Positions 12,003 through 22,140 of a stretch of DNA of 64,000 bases are shown one piece after another. The first letter of the stretch is position 1. Every line of letters begins with the position of its first letter. The stretch is from the NCBI GenBank assembly GCA_020746105.1, contig CM036629.1, forward strand, positions 2,053,501 to 2,117,500. Direction: 5' to 3'. The notes beneath the pieces are model-generated. The model did not search any database and had not been told where the DNA came from. It saw nothing but the letters and a program-made list of their open reading frames with translations. Source of the stretch: Trogon surrucura (lineage: Eukaryota > Chordata > Aves > Trogoniformes > Trogonidae). The translations under genes were made by a program, and so were the position numbers.

Positions 12003-14699
12003 ACCCATGATGTGGAGGTCGGCGCTGCGACTCACAGTCAGGCAAATAATACTATCAGATTCGCTGGTTTATTCAAGGGGTGAAAGAAGGTTATATTTTC
12101 ATTAGGAGTTAAAAGCTTTCGATTTGTTTTTCCCCCTTCAGCAAAGGAAAAACAAAAATAATCCTCTAAGTTCAGGTCAACCAAAACGCATGACCGATCC
12201 TCTACGTTTTGGTTTGGTACTCTGGATAATTTTTCCCTTTTTGCAGGAAAAAAAAAAAAAGGATTACAAGGCAGGCAAGTTATGAAATGAAATGTTACTC
12301 CAAAATGGAAGAACATGAATATTTAGTTCTGAACAACACTGAAACAAAACATAGTTGCCCTTCACAGGAAAATCAGCTACCAGTGCCAATTCAGTAAATA
12401 GTTTCAGTCAACCCCAAAATTGCATTTCTCGGCAAATAAACTATTCATCCTGAAAAAGGTTGCCCAGATCTACGCAGACTTCAAAAACAAAGCCCTTGGA
12501 GCAAGTCTCCATCGCCGCAACCATGCTAATGACTTGGATCCCCTCTGAATGCTCCCAAGCCGTTACGTCAAAACCTATTTTTTAAGAAGAACTTCGATAA
12601 AAGTGATTTTCTGGTGCTACGTTTTGTTCTCAAGAGGAAAAAGAGAAGTAACGGAGTTTTGCTCCTTTTTTCAGGGAAAAAAAGGGGGAGGTGGGGAGAT
12701 GGGAATTTTGTCAGGCACTTAAACAAGTTAAACCATCCGTGTAAGCAGAGATACCTGTTCTAAAAATGCATGAAACCATTACCTGGCTGTTAATAATTCT
12801 ATATTGTCCTTTTCTTTGCCAGCCCATTTTGTGGGCTTTCGTAGTGGAAAGAATTGAGGGATTTTTATAGTGGTGGCTTCACAGAAACAAGCCCCAGTAG
12901 ATGCTAATGACAGAACCATAGTCCCACTTGGGTTTGGGTTGGGTTGGTGTTTTTATTTAATAGTGCTGACAGCAAAATCCTTTCATCTTCTGGGAAAACA
13001 GCAAATCGCCTCTAATAAGAGAGCAAACCCATGACCCTGCCAATTAAAGTCCTCCAAACCAAGCATCCCAGCTCCCCGCAAGTCAAGACTTTTCCTCTGT
13101 TCCCACCATCGCTTCTGCTCGGGCAGAGTCCAAGACGAGAGGAACCAGCACCCGAAGTTCACTTAAGCGTAGGAAAATAAACACACATATCCATACCTGG
13201 CAAAGAGCTGCTTCTATGCAGAGGCAGATCTCGAGAGATGCTACATGTAGACATCAGCAATAAAAGGAACTTGCCTTGACCCTTCATGAGAAACAGCATC
13301 TGAAAATTAGAGCCAGTAGAAGACAGACAACTCTAAAGTTCATGCCACCCAAAGATGGGCTTGACCTGCAAACATGGCCCAGGAGAAACACAAGGAATAG
13401 AATTCTCACCCCAAAACCCTTAAGGTTTGAAAAACTAATGATTAAACAGGCGCTGAAAAAGTTTATATGCAAGGCTTAGGTCTTCAGTGTATCAAGGAAG
13501 CTTAAATGCTACGATTCCAGATGGGAAAATCTCCATACAGAAACTTAAATCTCATGTACAGCCTTCTCATGCCTGAGGCAGCAAGAACCACTCTATTCCA
13601 ACAGCCATACAGACCTTCCACTTAACCTAGTTTAGTCATCTGAGACAAATCCTTTGTGCACTTCTCTCTGGAGAGAGGACAGAGAGATGGCAGAAGACAA
13701 GACTTCTGTTCTGCCACTGCCCCAGCCCTCCCATGGAAAGTTTTCTCAAGAGCCTCACGCTGGCTCTTTGCTTTTCAGAAAATGTCTTATCCCACACTGC
13801 ACTGGGCAACCTCTTCTCTATACCTTTTTCTGCCCTTTTTCCCCCTCCCTCAATGCTTTCTCCTACTCTTCAGCACTAGCACCAGCTTTCCCAACAAACG
13901 AAGAGGGCTGAGGTTGGAACAAAAATAGCCGTCGCTTGACATCGCATTCCCCAACAATGCGTCTTGGTAATCAGGACAAATCCAGTCTCAGCTCCTGGCA
14001 AAGCTCCTCCTGGAAGAAGATGACCTCTCAGACTAGGTCAGCGTGAGATGGGAGTTCACTTGCTCCTCGAAACAGAAATGTTAAAAAAAAAAGAAAAAAA
14101 AAAAAGATACCTAGGGTCTTATTCTGTTCACATTTACAACTGGCTCCACGCTGGGGAAATCCAGCTGATTTCCTTGGACTTGCTCACAGTTTACATCACC
14201 ATGAGCTCGAGAAGAGTCGGGCCATTCACTGTGCGTGCTTCACGGCTCTGGCCAGAGGCCATAACGATCTGATCTCAATCTACATTTTCATTAAGCTTGT
14301 GGGTGGTTCAGAGAGAGGGTTTTATTGGGCTCAGAAACAATAGGGCGCAGCTGTGAAGTTTGCATCCGGATCTGAACTCGCAAAGAGTTCAAATCCAGGG
14401 TTTTTGGGCCGGATCCATCTCAAGCATTAATTTTCTCGATATCCAAATACCACCCTTGGGACTTGCAAAAGCAAGGCCAATTCTGGTGTACAACGGTGTA
14501 ACGGCGTTGCCCTCCGCAAAGGCTGTTCTGATTTACCCCAGGGAGAGATCAAAACCCATGCCAGGGCAGGAGAGTTGTGCTTCACGCTCATTGCCACGAT
14601 TCCAGTGGACGCAGCAACATCTGCTTGCTCCAAACCAGGAAAATATCCCTAATGCGCTTCCCATCCATTGGTTATTATTGCCAGAAGAACTCTTTAGCG

Positions 14700-14960
14700 C
14701 GTTTCGAGCTACTATTTTTGTTTTGGGACGACGAGGCGCAACTCCTCTGCTTTCACGTCCAAATGCTCTTTTTCATCCTCCTCCTCCCCTCCTGCCTGGC
14801 AGCCGCTCGCGCCGCATCTGCGCCGGGTGTGCGAACCGGCTGTTTTTATAGCTGGGAACTGGCAGCCGGTGGCCCCGTACCTGCTGTGCTCTGGCTTCAG
14901 CTTCCCCGACACCTCCACCCGCGTTCAACCCAAGCCTCGCAGGATTCCAGCCATCTCGCG
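14700..14960. other. CpG-rich patch
   Basis: A run of CpG-containing words (GCGCG, CGACGAGGCG, CTCGCGCCGC, TGCGCCGGGTGTGCG) stands out from the flanks. A non-ATG open frame of 163 codons crosses it on the plus strand but carries no recognisable domain. There is no convincing exon or promoter, and its function is unknown. Confidence 0.25.
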
Positions 14961-15675
14961 GGGGGGTTTTTGCACTTTCGGGGAGGGTATCGTGCAAAGC
15001 TTCGTAGGCAGGGATTGAAAATAAGGGAAATGCAACCTCAAGCTTAGACAAACTTAACGCTCAGCCACCTCAAAGTTTTTTTTTCAACCTAAACGATGCT
15101 ATAACTGAGCATTTCTTGGCCAAACTGAAGAGTGGACCAGCTGTGGATAACTTTCCAGCGAGGCCACAGGGGTAACCAAAGCTCAGGAAAGCTCTTAAGG
15201 ATCACGGAAGTTTTGATCCATCTCCCAAAGTGCTCGAGATTCCCAGTGCCATGAGCTGTCGGATTTAAGGAAGAGGGAGTTATGGCAGGAACGGGCCCGA
15301 GGCTGCTCGGCAACGACGTGCTCGTGCCAACAGCCTTTTGCAAAAGGGAGGTGAATGGAAGGAGCGTTAAAAGAAGTTTAAGCGGCTCCTGACCTCTCGA
15401 GTTTGTTGCGAACAAAGCTGGACAGTCACCAACACGTAAATGACAGACAGAAATTGGTCACCTTGCCAGACCTTCAAAGGCTTTAGGCACAGCAAGATGC
15501 ACGGTAGCTCCTAGTAGCTGCCCCAGAGGACTTTTCTGGAGCTCAGATGTTTACCCCAATAATTATTTTTTTTTTAAAAAAAAATCATGGTAGCTTCCCA
15601 TCAGCATCTTCAAACACTAAGACTCCTTTTGAAAATCAGCCATATGACAATATTTGGCAGATGCTGCACTGACAG

Positions 15676-15731
15676 TGGGACTCAGTTATCCTGGAAGGTG
15701 TTTTCCAACCTAAATGGTTCCATGATTTTGA
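15676..15731 (+). mobile_element. CR1 LINE 3' tail remnant
   Basis: About 55 bp match the extreme 3' end of CR1 in sense orientation: CTGGAAGGTGTTTTCCAACC, then TAAATGGTTCCATGATTTTGA, the last part a worn ATTCTATGATTCTG terminal repeat. The element is either an extreme 5' truncation or the only part still recognisable. Confidence 0.7.
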
Positions 15732-16470
15732 TTTAAACCTCTGACAGAGAAATACATCAGGCACTCCTGATTCTCTCTGTTAGCAAAGGTTTTGTAAGCC
15801 TGCGGCACTGGGTGCAACGCTGTTCTCTGCTTCCTGACCTGCCACCTCCCTTTAGTATCTGTTAACTAAAAAGTTTAGTTTAAAATGAAAAATTGCCTCT
15901 CCCTCCTCTTAATATATCAAAGAATTGTCCGCTTCAGATTCAGACTCTTTGAGAAGCTGAGACCCTGACAACTGAGAGCATTCAGGTCGGGGTTCCTGAA
16001 AAACCTAAAGTTAAAGGACAAATCTCAGATCAGAAACCTGCCAGTTGGTCAATATTTGAGAGAGAGCTATGAAAAGCAGCTGCAAAATCTCCACGCAAAA
16101 GCAGTTGTATCTCAGGAAGCTATAAGCAAAAATCTTCTTTTCCTGTAAGTGCACCTCCCTCGTTTAGCAGCAGAGCACCAGGATGGGGTTGTGTCCAAGG
16201 ATGAGTTTTGCGTAGGTATGATTAGACCAGGATTTTCCCTTCAAGATATACTAGTGAATATCTAGAAAACACGCAAGCCCCTCTCATAAGCAAGATGATG
16301 AGATTTTTTGAGAGGGGGGCTTACCCCAGGAGCTTTCAGCGTGCCTGGCTTTTCCATATGTCTATGCAGGCTAAGGGATGCTACAAGCGGACCCTTCCCC
16401 ATGTGGGAGGACAGTGAGCTCCAACGCACTGCCCCATGGGCAGCCCAGCCTGAAAACTTCACGTTATGGA
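15732..16470. other. Non-coding block between two CR1 fragments
   Basis: Nothing is recognised. The sequence is AT-leaning, without a long ORF or a clear repeat, and separates the 15.7 kb CR1 tail from the longer CR1 at 16.47 kb. Confidence 0.5.
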
Positions 16471-17099
16471 AATCACAGAATCACAGAATGTTAGGGATTG
16501 GAAGGGATCTTGAAAGATCATCAAGTCCAATCCCCCTGCCAGAGCAGGAACGCCTCGATAATGCTACACAGGAACATGTCCAGGCAGGTCTTGAATGTCT
16601 CCAGAGAAGGAGACTCCACACCCTCCCTGGGCAGCCTGTGCCAGGGCTCCGTCACCCTCACTGAGAAGAAGTTTCTTCTCGAGTTTAAGCGGAACCTCTT
16701 ATGTTCCAGTTTCAGCCCATTACCCCTTGTCCTATCAGTGGTTGTCACCGAGAAGAGCCTGGCTCCATCCTCGTGACACTCACCCTTGATATATTTGTAA
16801 ACATTAATGAGGTCACCCCTCAGCCTCCTCTTCTCCAAACTAAAGAGCCCCAGCTCCCTCAGCCTGTCCTCATAAGGGAGATGCTCCACTCCCTTCATCA
16901 TCCCAGTTACCCTGTGCTGGACTCTCTCCAGCAGTTCCCTGTCTTTCTTGAACTGAGGGGCCCAGAACTGGGCACAATATTCCAGATGGGGTCTCACCAG
17001 GGCAGAGTAGAGGGGAAGGAGAACCTCTCTTGACCTACTAACCAACCCCCTTCAAATACACCCCAGGATGCCATTGGCCTTCCTGGCCACAAGGCCACA
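16471..17099 (-). mobile_element. CR1 LINE 3' fragment (young subfamily, longest copy)
   Basis: Read on the minus strand, this is the last ~630 bp of a CR1 LINE. It contains the end of ORF2 and a short 3' UTR, and finishes in two ATTCTGTG-type repeats (16471-16490 on the plus strand show the complement). The 5' end is truncated inside ORF2, just upstream of the conserved A-R-K-A-N-G-I-L-G-C-I stretch, so the reverse transcriptase and endonuclease domains are missing and the copy cannot move. It differs at only about a dozen positions from the 39.3 kb copy over the shared ~340 bp, so both come from the same, comparatively recent subfamily. Confidence 0.95.
16521..17096 (-). pseudogene. CR1 ORF2 C-terminal remnant
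   Basis: This is the surviving coding part of the 16.47-17.10 kb CR1. Full-length CR1 ORF2 encodes an endonuclease and a reverse transcriptase and ends in a conserved C-terminal region. Only that last region is left here, about 190 codons. Recognisable blocks in order are [68 protein letters not shown] and [20 protein letters not shown]. The catalytic YxDD box lies upstream of the truncation and is absent. One in-frame TGA follows ANGILGCI, where the family usually has Lys. The 174 codons downstream of it are open, which fits a fairly young insertion. It is not a functional gene. Confidence 0.9.
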
Positions 17100-17954
17100 G
17101 AAATCTAGAAGCAGGCAGAAGCTTCCAAGCAGTGCAGGCAGTTTGTGTCTCACCCTGAGGATGAGGGACCAAGAAGCATCAGAAGCACCATCATCCCTGC
17201 ACGGCCGGCACGCTGGAGCTTAAGGAACAGATTTAACATTAACAACCATGCACGCAAAGCTGTTGATTTCACATTTAGCATCGAAGCATCCGTAATCTTT
17301 GAAAGAAGCCTCCCAGTGAGATTAGCGACGTCAACGACCACCTCTTGGCACACCCGGCTCAGCGACACCCAGGGTGCTGGCAGGGAGCTCCCGCACCGTG
17401 GCTGCGAAGCGAATTTGGCCCAGTAAGTTTAAGTATGTTCAGTTTAAAAGGTCAGGTTGAGAACTGCTTGCACGCTCTTTTCACGTCTGGAAACAGGAGG
17501 TAAGCTCAGCCATCAAGCACGACTAAAATACATCTTAGTAAGAGATTCTTGGAAAGTCTCATAGTCTCAGGCGTCTCCACCTTTGGCCAAGAGCAAAGGA
17601 AGACGCGCTCCCACTTAGCCCATCTCAATCACAAACACGGGGCTTTCTACAGCTGCACAAAACTGATGCTGCTGGGAATTAATACACACAAAAATTCCTA
17701 TGGAAAGCCAGTCCATCCCTTCTTTACTGTAGGGAAAAAAAACAATTTTTTTTTAATGATACAGGCTCAGGGGAAGCAGAGGCACTGCTGCCCCACCATC
17801 GAGCTGGCAGGCGACCAGAGCCAAAGCCCTGCCTGCACCGACAACTGCTCCCCCAGCCTGGGCAGCACCAGCACCTCGAACCAGCCCTCCTTCCCCTCGG
17901 CACGTCGCTGAGGACAGCGGCACAGCAGTCGCTAGAAGCATTTCTTCCGCCACC

Positions 17955-18215
17955 CGATTGCCGCCGTTTAATCAGGTACCAGGAAAAACATGGAAATGTG
18001 TCAGCCGAGATTACGCGCCTTGTCTATGCCACAAAACGCCCCCGTGGCCTCTAATCAAATTACTCGGGAACCGCGTAACAGACAGCAACGTGCCGAAAGT
18101 GTCTGTTAATCAATTACCCCGACAGCTTAAGACAGAAAAATGTACATCTGCCAAATGGATTACCATGACATTTCCACTAAAGTCAGATTTGTTTTAAACG
18201 ACATTTGCTAGGCAA
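17955..18215. promoter_or_regulatory. Candidate conserved non-coding element
   Basis: This AT-rich but CpG-retaining stretch carries several homeodomain-type motifs. TAATCA occurs at 17969-17974, 18052-18057 and 18107-18112, the last as part of TTAATCAATTA. GGATTA (the OTX/CRX-type core) lies at 18157-18162, and GATTACGCG near 18009. Such dense repetition of one core within ~200 bp is typical of developmental enhancers, but motif matches alone prove nothing. No frame is convincingly coding. Confidence 0.3.
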
Positions 18216-20179
18216 GGGTGACAAGGGGACGCCGCAAAGCAAAGAAACCTCCACAGAGCCCAAGAATAAGAGAATTCAAAACATTTCACACGTGTAACCA
18301 AATTAAAAAAAAAAGAGCAAACAACCTACAGATCTCACTACCCAGGATCTCACAGAGGCCAAGAAGTGAGGGGATTCAAAAGGATTACATGTAAATATGC
18401 AAAGCAAGAATATTGGGAGTTTTAATAAGAAATACTGAGAAAAAATAAACACAGAGCTTGAAAGAGCTGCCCAGCCTCTTTTGCTCCAGAGCTTTTAGTA
18501 GAATTTAACCACCAGGAGTCAAACCCAAGTGCCTCCTGCCACAGGTCATCCCACCACTGCTTCCCTTGGAGCAGATGGTCCCACGGACAGCGTAGGTTGG
18601 GTGGGCTGGAGGCCAAGAGCAGGATCAGAGCTCTGAAGGTGCCGGGTGGAAAGCCTCAGCTCCATCAGCACGCCTGCACACAACCCATAGGTCCCGAAGG
18701 AGAAATAAATGACAGAAATAAAAAGAGAAAAGTCGCCCAAGTGGAAAGAGCAGAACGAAACCGGGCAGGAATTCCTTCTTCTCGTTCGTCTCTAAGGAAC
18801 GGCAGCTGGCAAGTGCAGCTGGCTCCAAGCTGTCCACTTCGACCCCGATGGCCCCGGCAACATCCCTGCCCTGTCACAAACCTTGAACCCCATCATTCTG
18901 GAGGGGTCCCGCCAGCTTTAAGAACTGGGGCAAGAACCAGAGCCAGCTCCAGCAGAGCAGCTGCTCCAGCACAGTCCCAGGTAGGCAGAAAGTTCAGAGC
19001 ACACATCTGGAGCCGAGCCAGCCCAGCCTGGCCAACATCTGGCTTTACTTTATACTTTCTGTTGATGCAATGCACAAGGATACAGAGCACCCACATCTTC
19101 CTCTGCATTTATCTCCTCCCTGGATCCTCACTCCAGGCCCTTGCTTTGTGCTCTTGCGTTTTATTTGGTTTGCACTAAAAAGCGTTCTTTAATTAAACAG
19201 CCATTTTCCTGGGTATGTTTCTGATTGCATCATATTTAAACCAGACCCCCGAGTCCAGATCTACATTTCTGACATAAACCAGAAAGCTCTCCATAGAACG
19301 GTTTCCCAAACCTTAATTACTTTTTCTTTATGTTATTGCTTTTCTGCTTTAGAGGCCAATACAGGGTCTTGGGACAAAGAGCTTGAGGCTACAGTCTTGA
19401 CATTGCCCACAAAGCGAGGACAACAGCAATACCAGGTTCCTACCCTATTGTTGTTGTTAAGAAACCCCCAGGTATCTCGCGTCTAGTTCAGTCCCTGCTT
19501 CTTGACTTAGGGTGATAAAGCTGCCCAGGCTCCACAACGTGGAGAAACGCTTAGATCCTGTGAGGTAACTGCACAGAAACCCTCTGTTCTTCCTCCCATC
19601 GCTTGTGTTTTTACTGTTAGGTTAACACCTCCCCTCGAATATTCGAGCCGATAGAGAACTTTTCCAGGACGGACAGCAGGTGCAGAGAGCTTGGGGATTT
19701 TACAGCCTGGGTTTTGGAAATCCTGGCTGCAAAACGCATCAGACCGGAGCGCGCCGCTCTGCTTGCCCCAAGGTGCTTCCAGAAGAAACAGCCAAGCCAA
19801 AGGTAAGGAGGCCCCACGGCCTCCTCGCAGCAGCCAGGCGGTGGAGGCCAGCCCTGCAGGGCAATTAAACGGCCCGACCTTCCGCAGCCGTCGTTAATCG
19901 TCTGCGGGCGGAGGGAAGCGCCGACCGGCGAAGGAAGCTGGAGGGATCGGCGCAAAGCTCGGGGAGTTCAGCAGGCTGCTGCCCAGTAGATTGTGTTACT
20001 GTTAGTTCTTCGACTTCCTTCCACGGGGACGCTTTGCATAAAGCGAAGCCTGCATGAAAAAGCCACGCGCTCTTCCGAACAGCGAGCAGTTAAGCCACGG
20101 ATCTAAAATACAGAATAGCAGACAGAAAGGCAGATGCAAAGTCCTATTCAGCATCGCCGAACATGGGCTAATAAACCCT

Positions 20180-20645
20180 TCCAGTGTCTCCAGGAGCCCT
20201 GTGCATCTCCGTCGCGTGCCGGTGCTTTTCTTTCCAATGCACATTGTCAACGCGATGACGTCAGCCCGCGCGTGCGTCCCGATACGGGTGCCTCTCGTCC
20301 AGCTCTTCATTTCACTCGACTCACCATAAACATGCAACTCCCACTCTTTCGACTTCCACTCTCATTAATCCTTTTTCTTGGGAAAGTTTCAGCGACGATC
20401 AGTTAAGCCTCAACCTACGGCGATGAGGTCATGCTCGCGGAGCTGTCGGGGGAACTGACTCAGAGGGGCAGTGACTCACCCGCCCGAGACTCACTTGCAG
20501 ATCTCCATATGCTCATTCCTGGATCCAGCCAGGCCGGAGGGCTCGTTTAAGACGTTGGCCACTACAAAGTGTCAGAAAACTCCATCAGGGAACGCTGAAG
20601 AATTGAGCAGTGGTGCAAGACCACAAACACGGTGCACGTGACCGT
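20180..20645. promoter_or_regulatory. CpG-rich CRE/AP-1/E-box motif cluster
   Basis: A perfect CRE palindrome, TGACGTCA, lies at 20256-20263 in a CpG-dense stretch (about fifteen CpGs within ~115 bp). A CCAAT motif sits about 20 bp before it. Downstream are CGACTCA (20317-20323), TGAGGTCA (20424-20431), and two perfect AP-1 sites, TGACTCA, at 20456-20462 and 20472-20478, exactly 16 bp apart. AGACTCA follows near 20485, and CACGTGAC, an E-box of USF/TFE type, at 20635-20642. CRE and AP-1 sites bind the ATF/CREB and FOS/JUN bZIP families. No TATA box or first exon is evident, so it could be an enhancer or a TATA-less promoter. A CR1 begins about 40 bp after the last motif. Confidence 0.4.
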
Positions 20646-20681
20646 GAGCGCACCCATCTCTGCCTCCAGCTGAGAGGTGAA

Positions 20682-21190
20682 GATCATAGAATGTGTTGGG
20701 TTTGAAGGGACCTTTAAAGGCCATCTCACCCAGGCCCCCTGCAGTGAGCAGGGACATCTTCAACTAGACCAGGTTGCTCAGAGCCCCATCCAGCCTGATC
20801 TTCAATGTCTCCAGGGATGGGGCCTCCATCACCTCTCTGAGCAACCTGTGCCAGCATCTCACCACCCTCATAATGAAGAACTTCTTCCTAAGGTCTAATC
20901 TAAATCTACCCTGCTCTAGTTTAACATCATTCTCCTTATTCTGTCACCACATGCCCTTGGAAGCAGTCCCTCTCCAGCTTCCCCGTAGCCCCTTCAGGTA
21001 TGGGAAGGCTACAATAAGGTCTCCCTGGAGCCTTCTCTTCTCCTGGCTGAACAACTCTAACTCTCTCAGCCCGTCTTCAAGAGGAGAGGTTCTCCAGCCC
21101 CCTGACCACTTCCGTGGTCCTCCTCTGGACCTGCTCCAACTGCTACACGTCCTTCTTATGTCGAGGGCTCCAGAGCTCCAGATCCGAGTT
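20682..21190 (-). mobile_element. CR1 LINE 3' fragment
   Basis: Antisense CR1, about 510 bp. The plus strand begins with the complement of the worn 3' end (ATCATAGAATGTGTTGGGTT, TGAAGGGACC). It passes through GTTGCTCAGAGCCCCATCCA, CTCCAGGGATGGGGCCTCCA, CAACCTGTGCCAGCATCTCA and CCTAAGGTCTAATCTAAATC, and ends near GAGGGCTCCAGAGCTCCAGA by 5' truncation. The coding part is interrupted in all minus-strand frames. It is an older subfamily than the 16.5 kb copy, and the intact-looking plus-strand frame here is an antisense shadow. Confidence 0.92.
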
Positions 21191-21373
21191 GTGCCTTTGT
21201 AGGAATCTGGTAAGACTTTGCTTTTGCTCCTATTCCCATGCTTCTGTCACGGATCGAGGCTAAAGTTAGGAGGAAGCCTAGAAGAGGAGAGCTTCCAGAA
21301 CTGCTCTTTGGCAGAGCTATCCGGGAGCAGACACACAGTAAGGACAGTTTGGCTTGGCAACTTGCTTGTAGGA

Positions 21374-21399
21374 ATATATACATATATATATACACACAT
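21374..21399. repeat. (TA)n/(CA)n microsatellite
   Basis: Alternating purine-pyrimidine run of TA steps passing into CACACA, about 26 bp. It has Z-DNA or slippage-prone composition and no transposon context. Confidence 0.8.
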
Positions 21400-21884
21400 T
21401 ATTACCTTTGGCAAATAAAGGATCATAAAAAGAAAAGTTGCTTGGCCTTCCTGGCTGGGCAAAGAGCATACTTTAGCTTAAAAAAAAAAAAAAGACTCTG
21501 GATTGAACAGGATAAAGCAAGGGAAAAAACCCCACCATGTTTTATCTGCCTCCGAACCTACTGCTGATGCCACAACTCGGTGTCAGGGTGAGAGTATGTT
21601 ACTCACGGAAAGCGGTTTGATCAGCGAAACACAGGCGTGCCACACCTTTAGGGAAACATATTAGAGACTAATATCTGTTCCACCGGGTCCAAAAAACCTT
21701 ATTTATTAATCTGCTCTCATGATCTGGAATGAATTTCATCCAGCGTAAATCACCAGGCTGACAATGCAAGTGAGGCAAAAGAGCAACCACATGTTTCACT
21801 GCGGAGTTGCTCTTTTTCCCCTTTCCCCTTCAAGTGCCTGACGCTACTCCCAGAAACCTGCAGCCTTTTCCTTTGCCCCCCAGC

Positions 21885-22140
21885 TTTCTCATTAGCCTAG
21901 GGATCATATCAGCACCTTGGCAATTAATGTGAATTTCTTTCATACGGACAAGGAAACTGTTGGACGCAGGTCTTCTCCGAAGCACAAAGACGTCGCCTTA
22001 AAACGCACATGTTTTATGTTGAGTGTCTAAAAGGCTTATTTCGGCATGACAGATGTATGAAATAAGTTACAGACCGTTAAAACGGCGTCACTCCTGTCTA
22101 AATCGCCCATAAAGGTAATTGCCCTGTCCCTTACATCACG
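21885..22140. promoter_or_regulatory. Candidate conserved non-coding element
   Basis: This resembles developmental regulatory DNA: CATTAG, CAATTAATG, CATGACAGATGT with a MEIS/TGIF-type TGACAG core, CGGCGTCAC, CCCATAAAGG (CDX/posterior HOX-type) and GGTAATTGCC. All lie within ~250 bp that keeps isolated CpGs in an AT-rich setting. No open frame supports coding. The assignment rests on appearance and motif density only. Confidence 0.25.

Larger units (their letters stand above)
10186..15675. other. Non-coding block, no recognised gene
   Basis: No gene is recognised. The longest open frame of the window lies here (10330-11058, + strand, 242 codons). It starts at TTG, has Ser/Pro/Arg-rich low-information composition and no domain, so I treat it as chance. 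Other contents are a MIR-like relic at 11961-12002, several A and T runs, a CpG-rich patch near 14700-14960, and a T10-A9 self-complementary run at 15566-15584. Confidence 0.55.
17100..20681. other. Non-coding block with candidate regulatory stretches
   Basis: No gene is recognised. Points of note are a candidate conserved non-coding stretch at 17955-18215, CpG-rich sequence at about 19740-19960, and the CpG-rich CRE/AP-1/E-box cluster at 20180-20645. The plus-strand frame at 18597-19178 (193 codons) has a non-ATG start and no domain. Confidence 0.5.

Noticed and set aside
14383..14402. GTTCAAATCC, tRNA B-box-like
   Set aside because: The T-stem does not pair and no tRNA cloverleaf can be drawn around it.
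20774..21202. 142-codon plus-strand frame
   Set aside because: It lies entirely within an antisense CR1 fragment and is not a separate gene.
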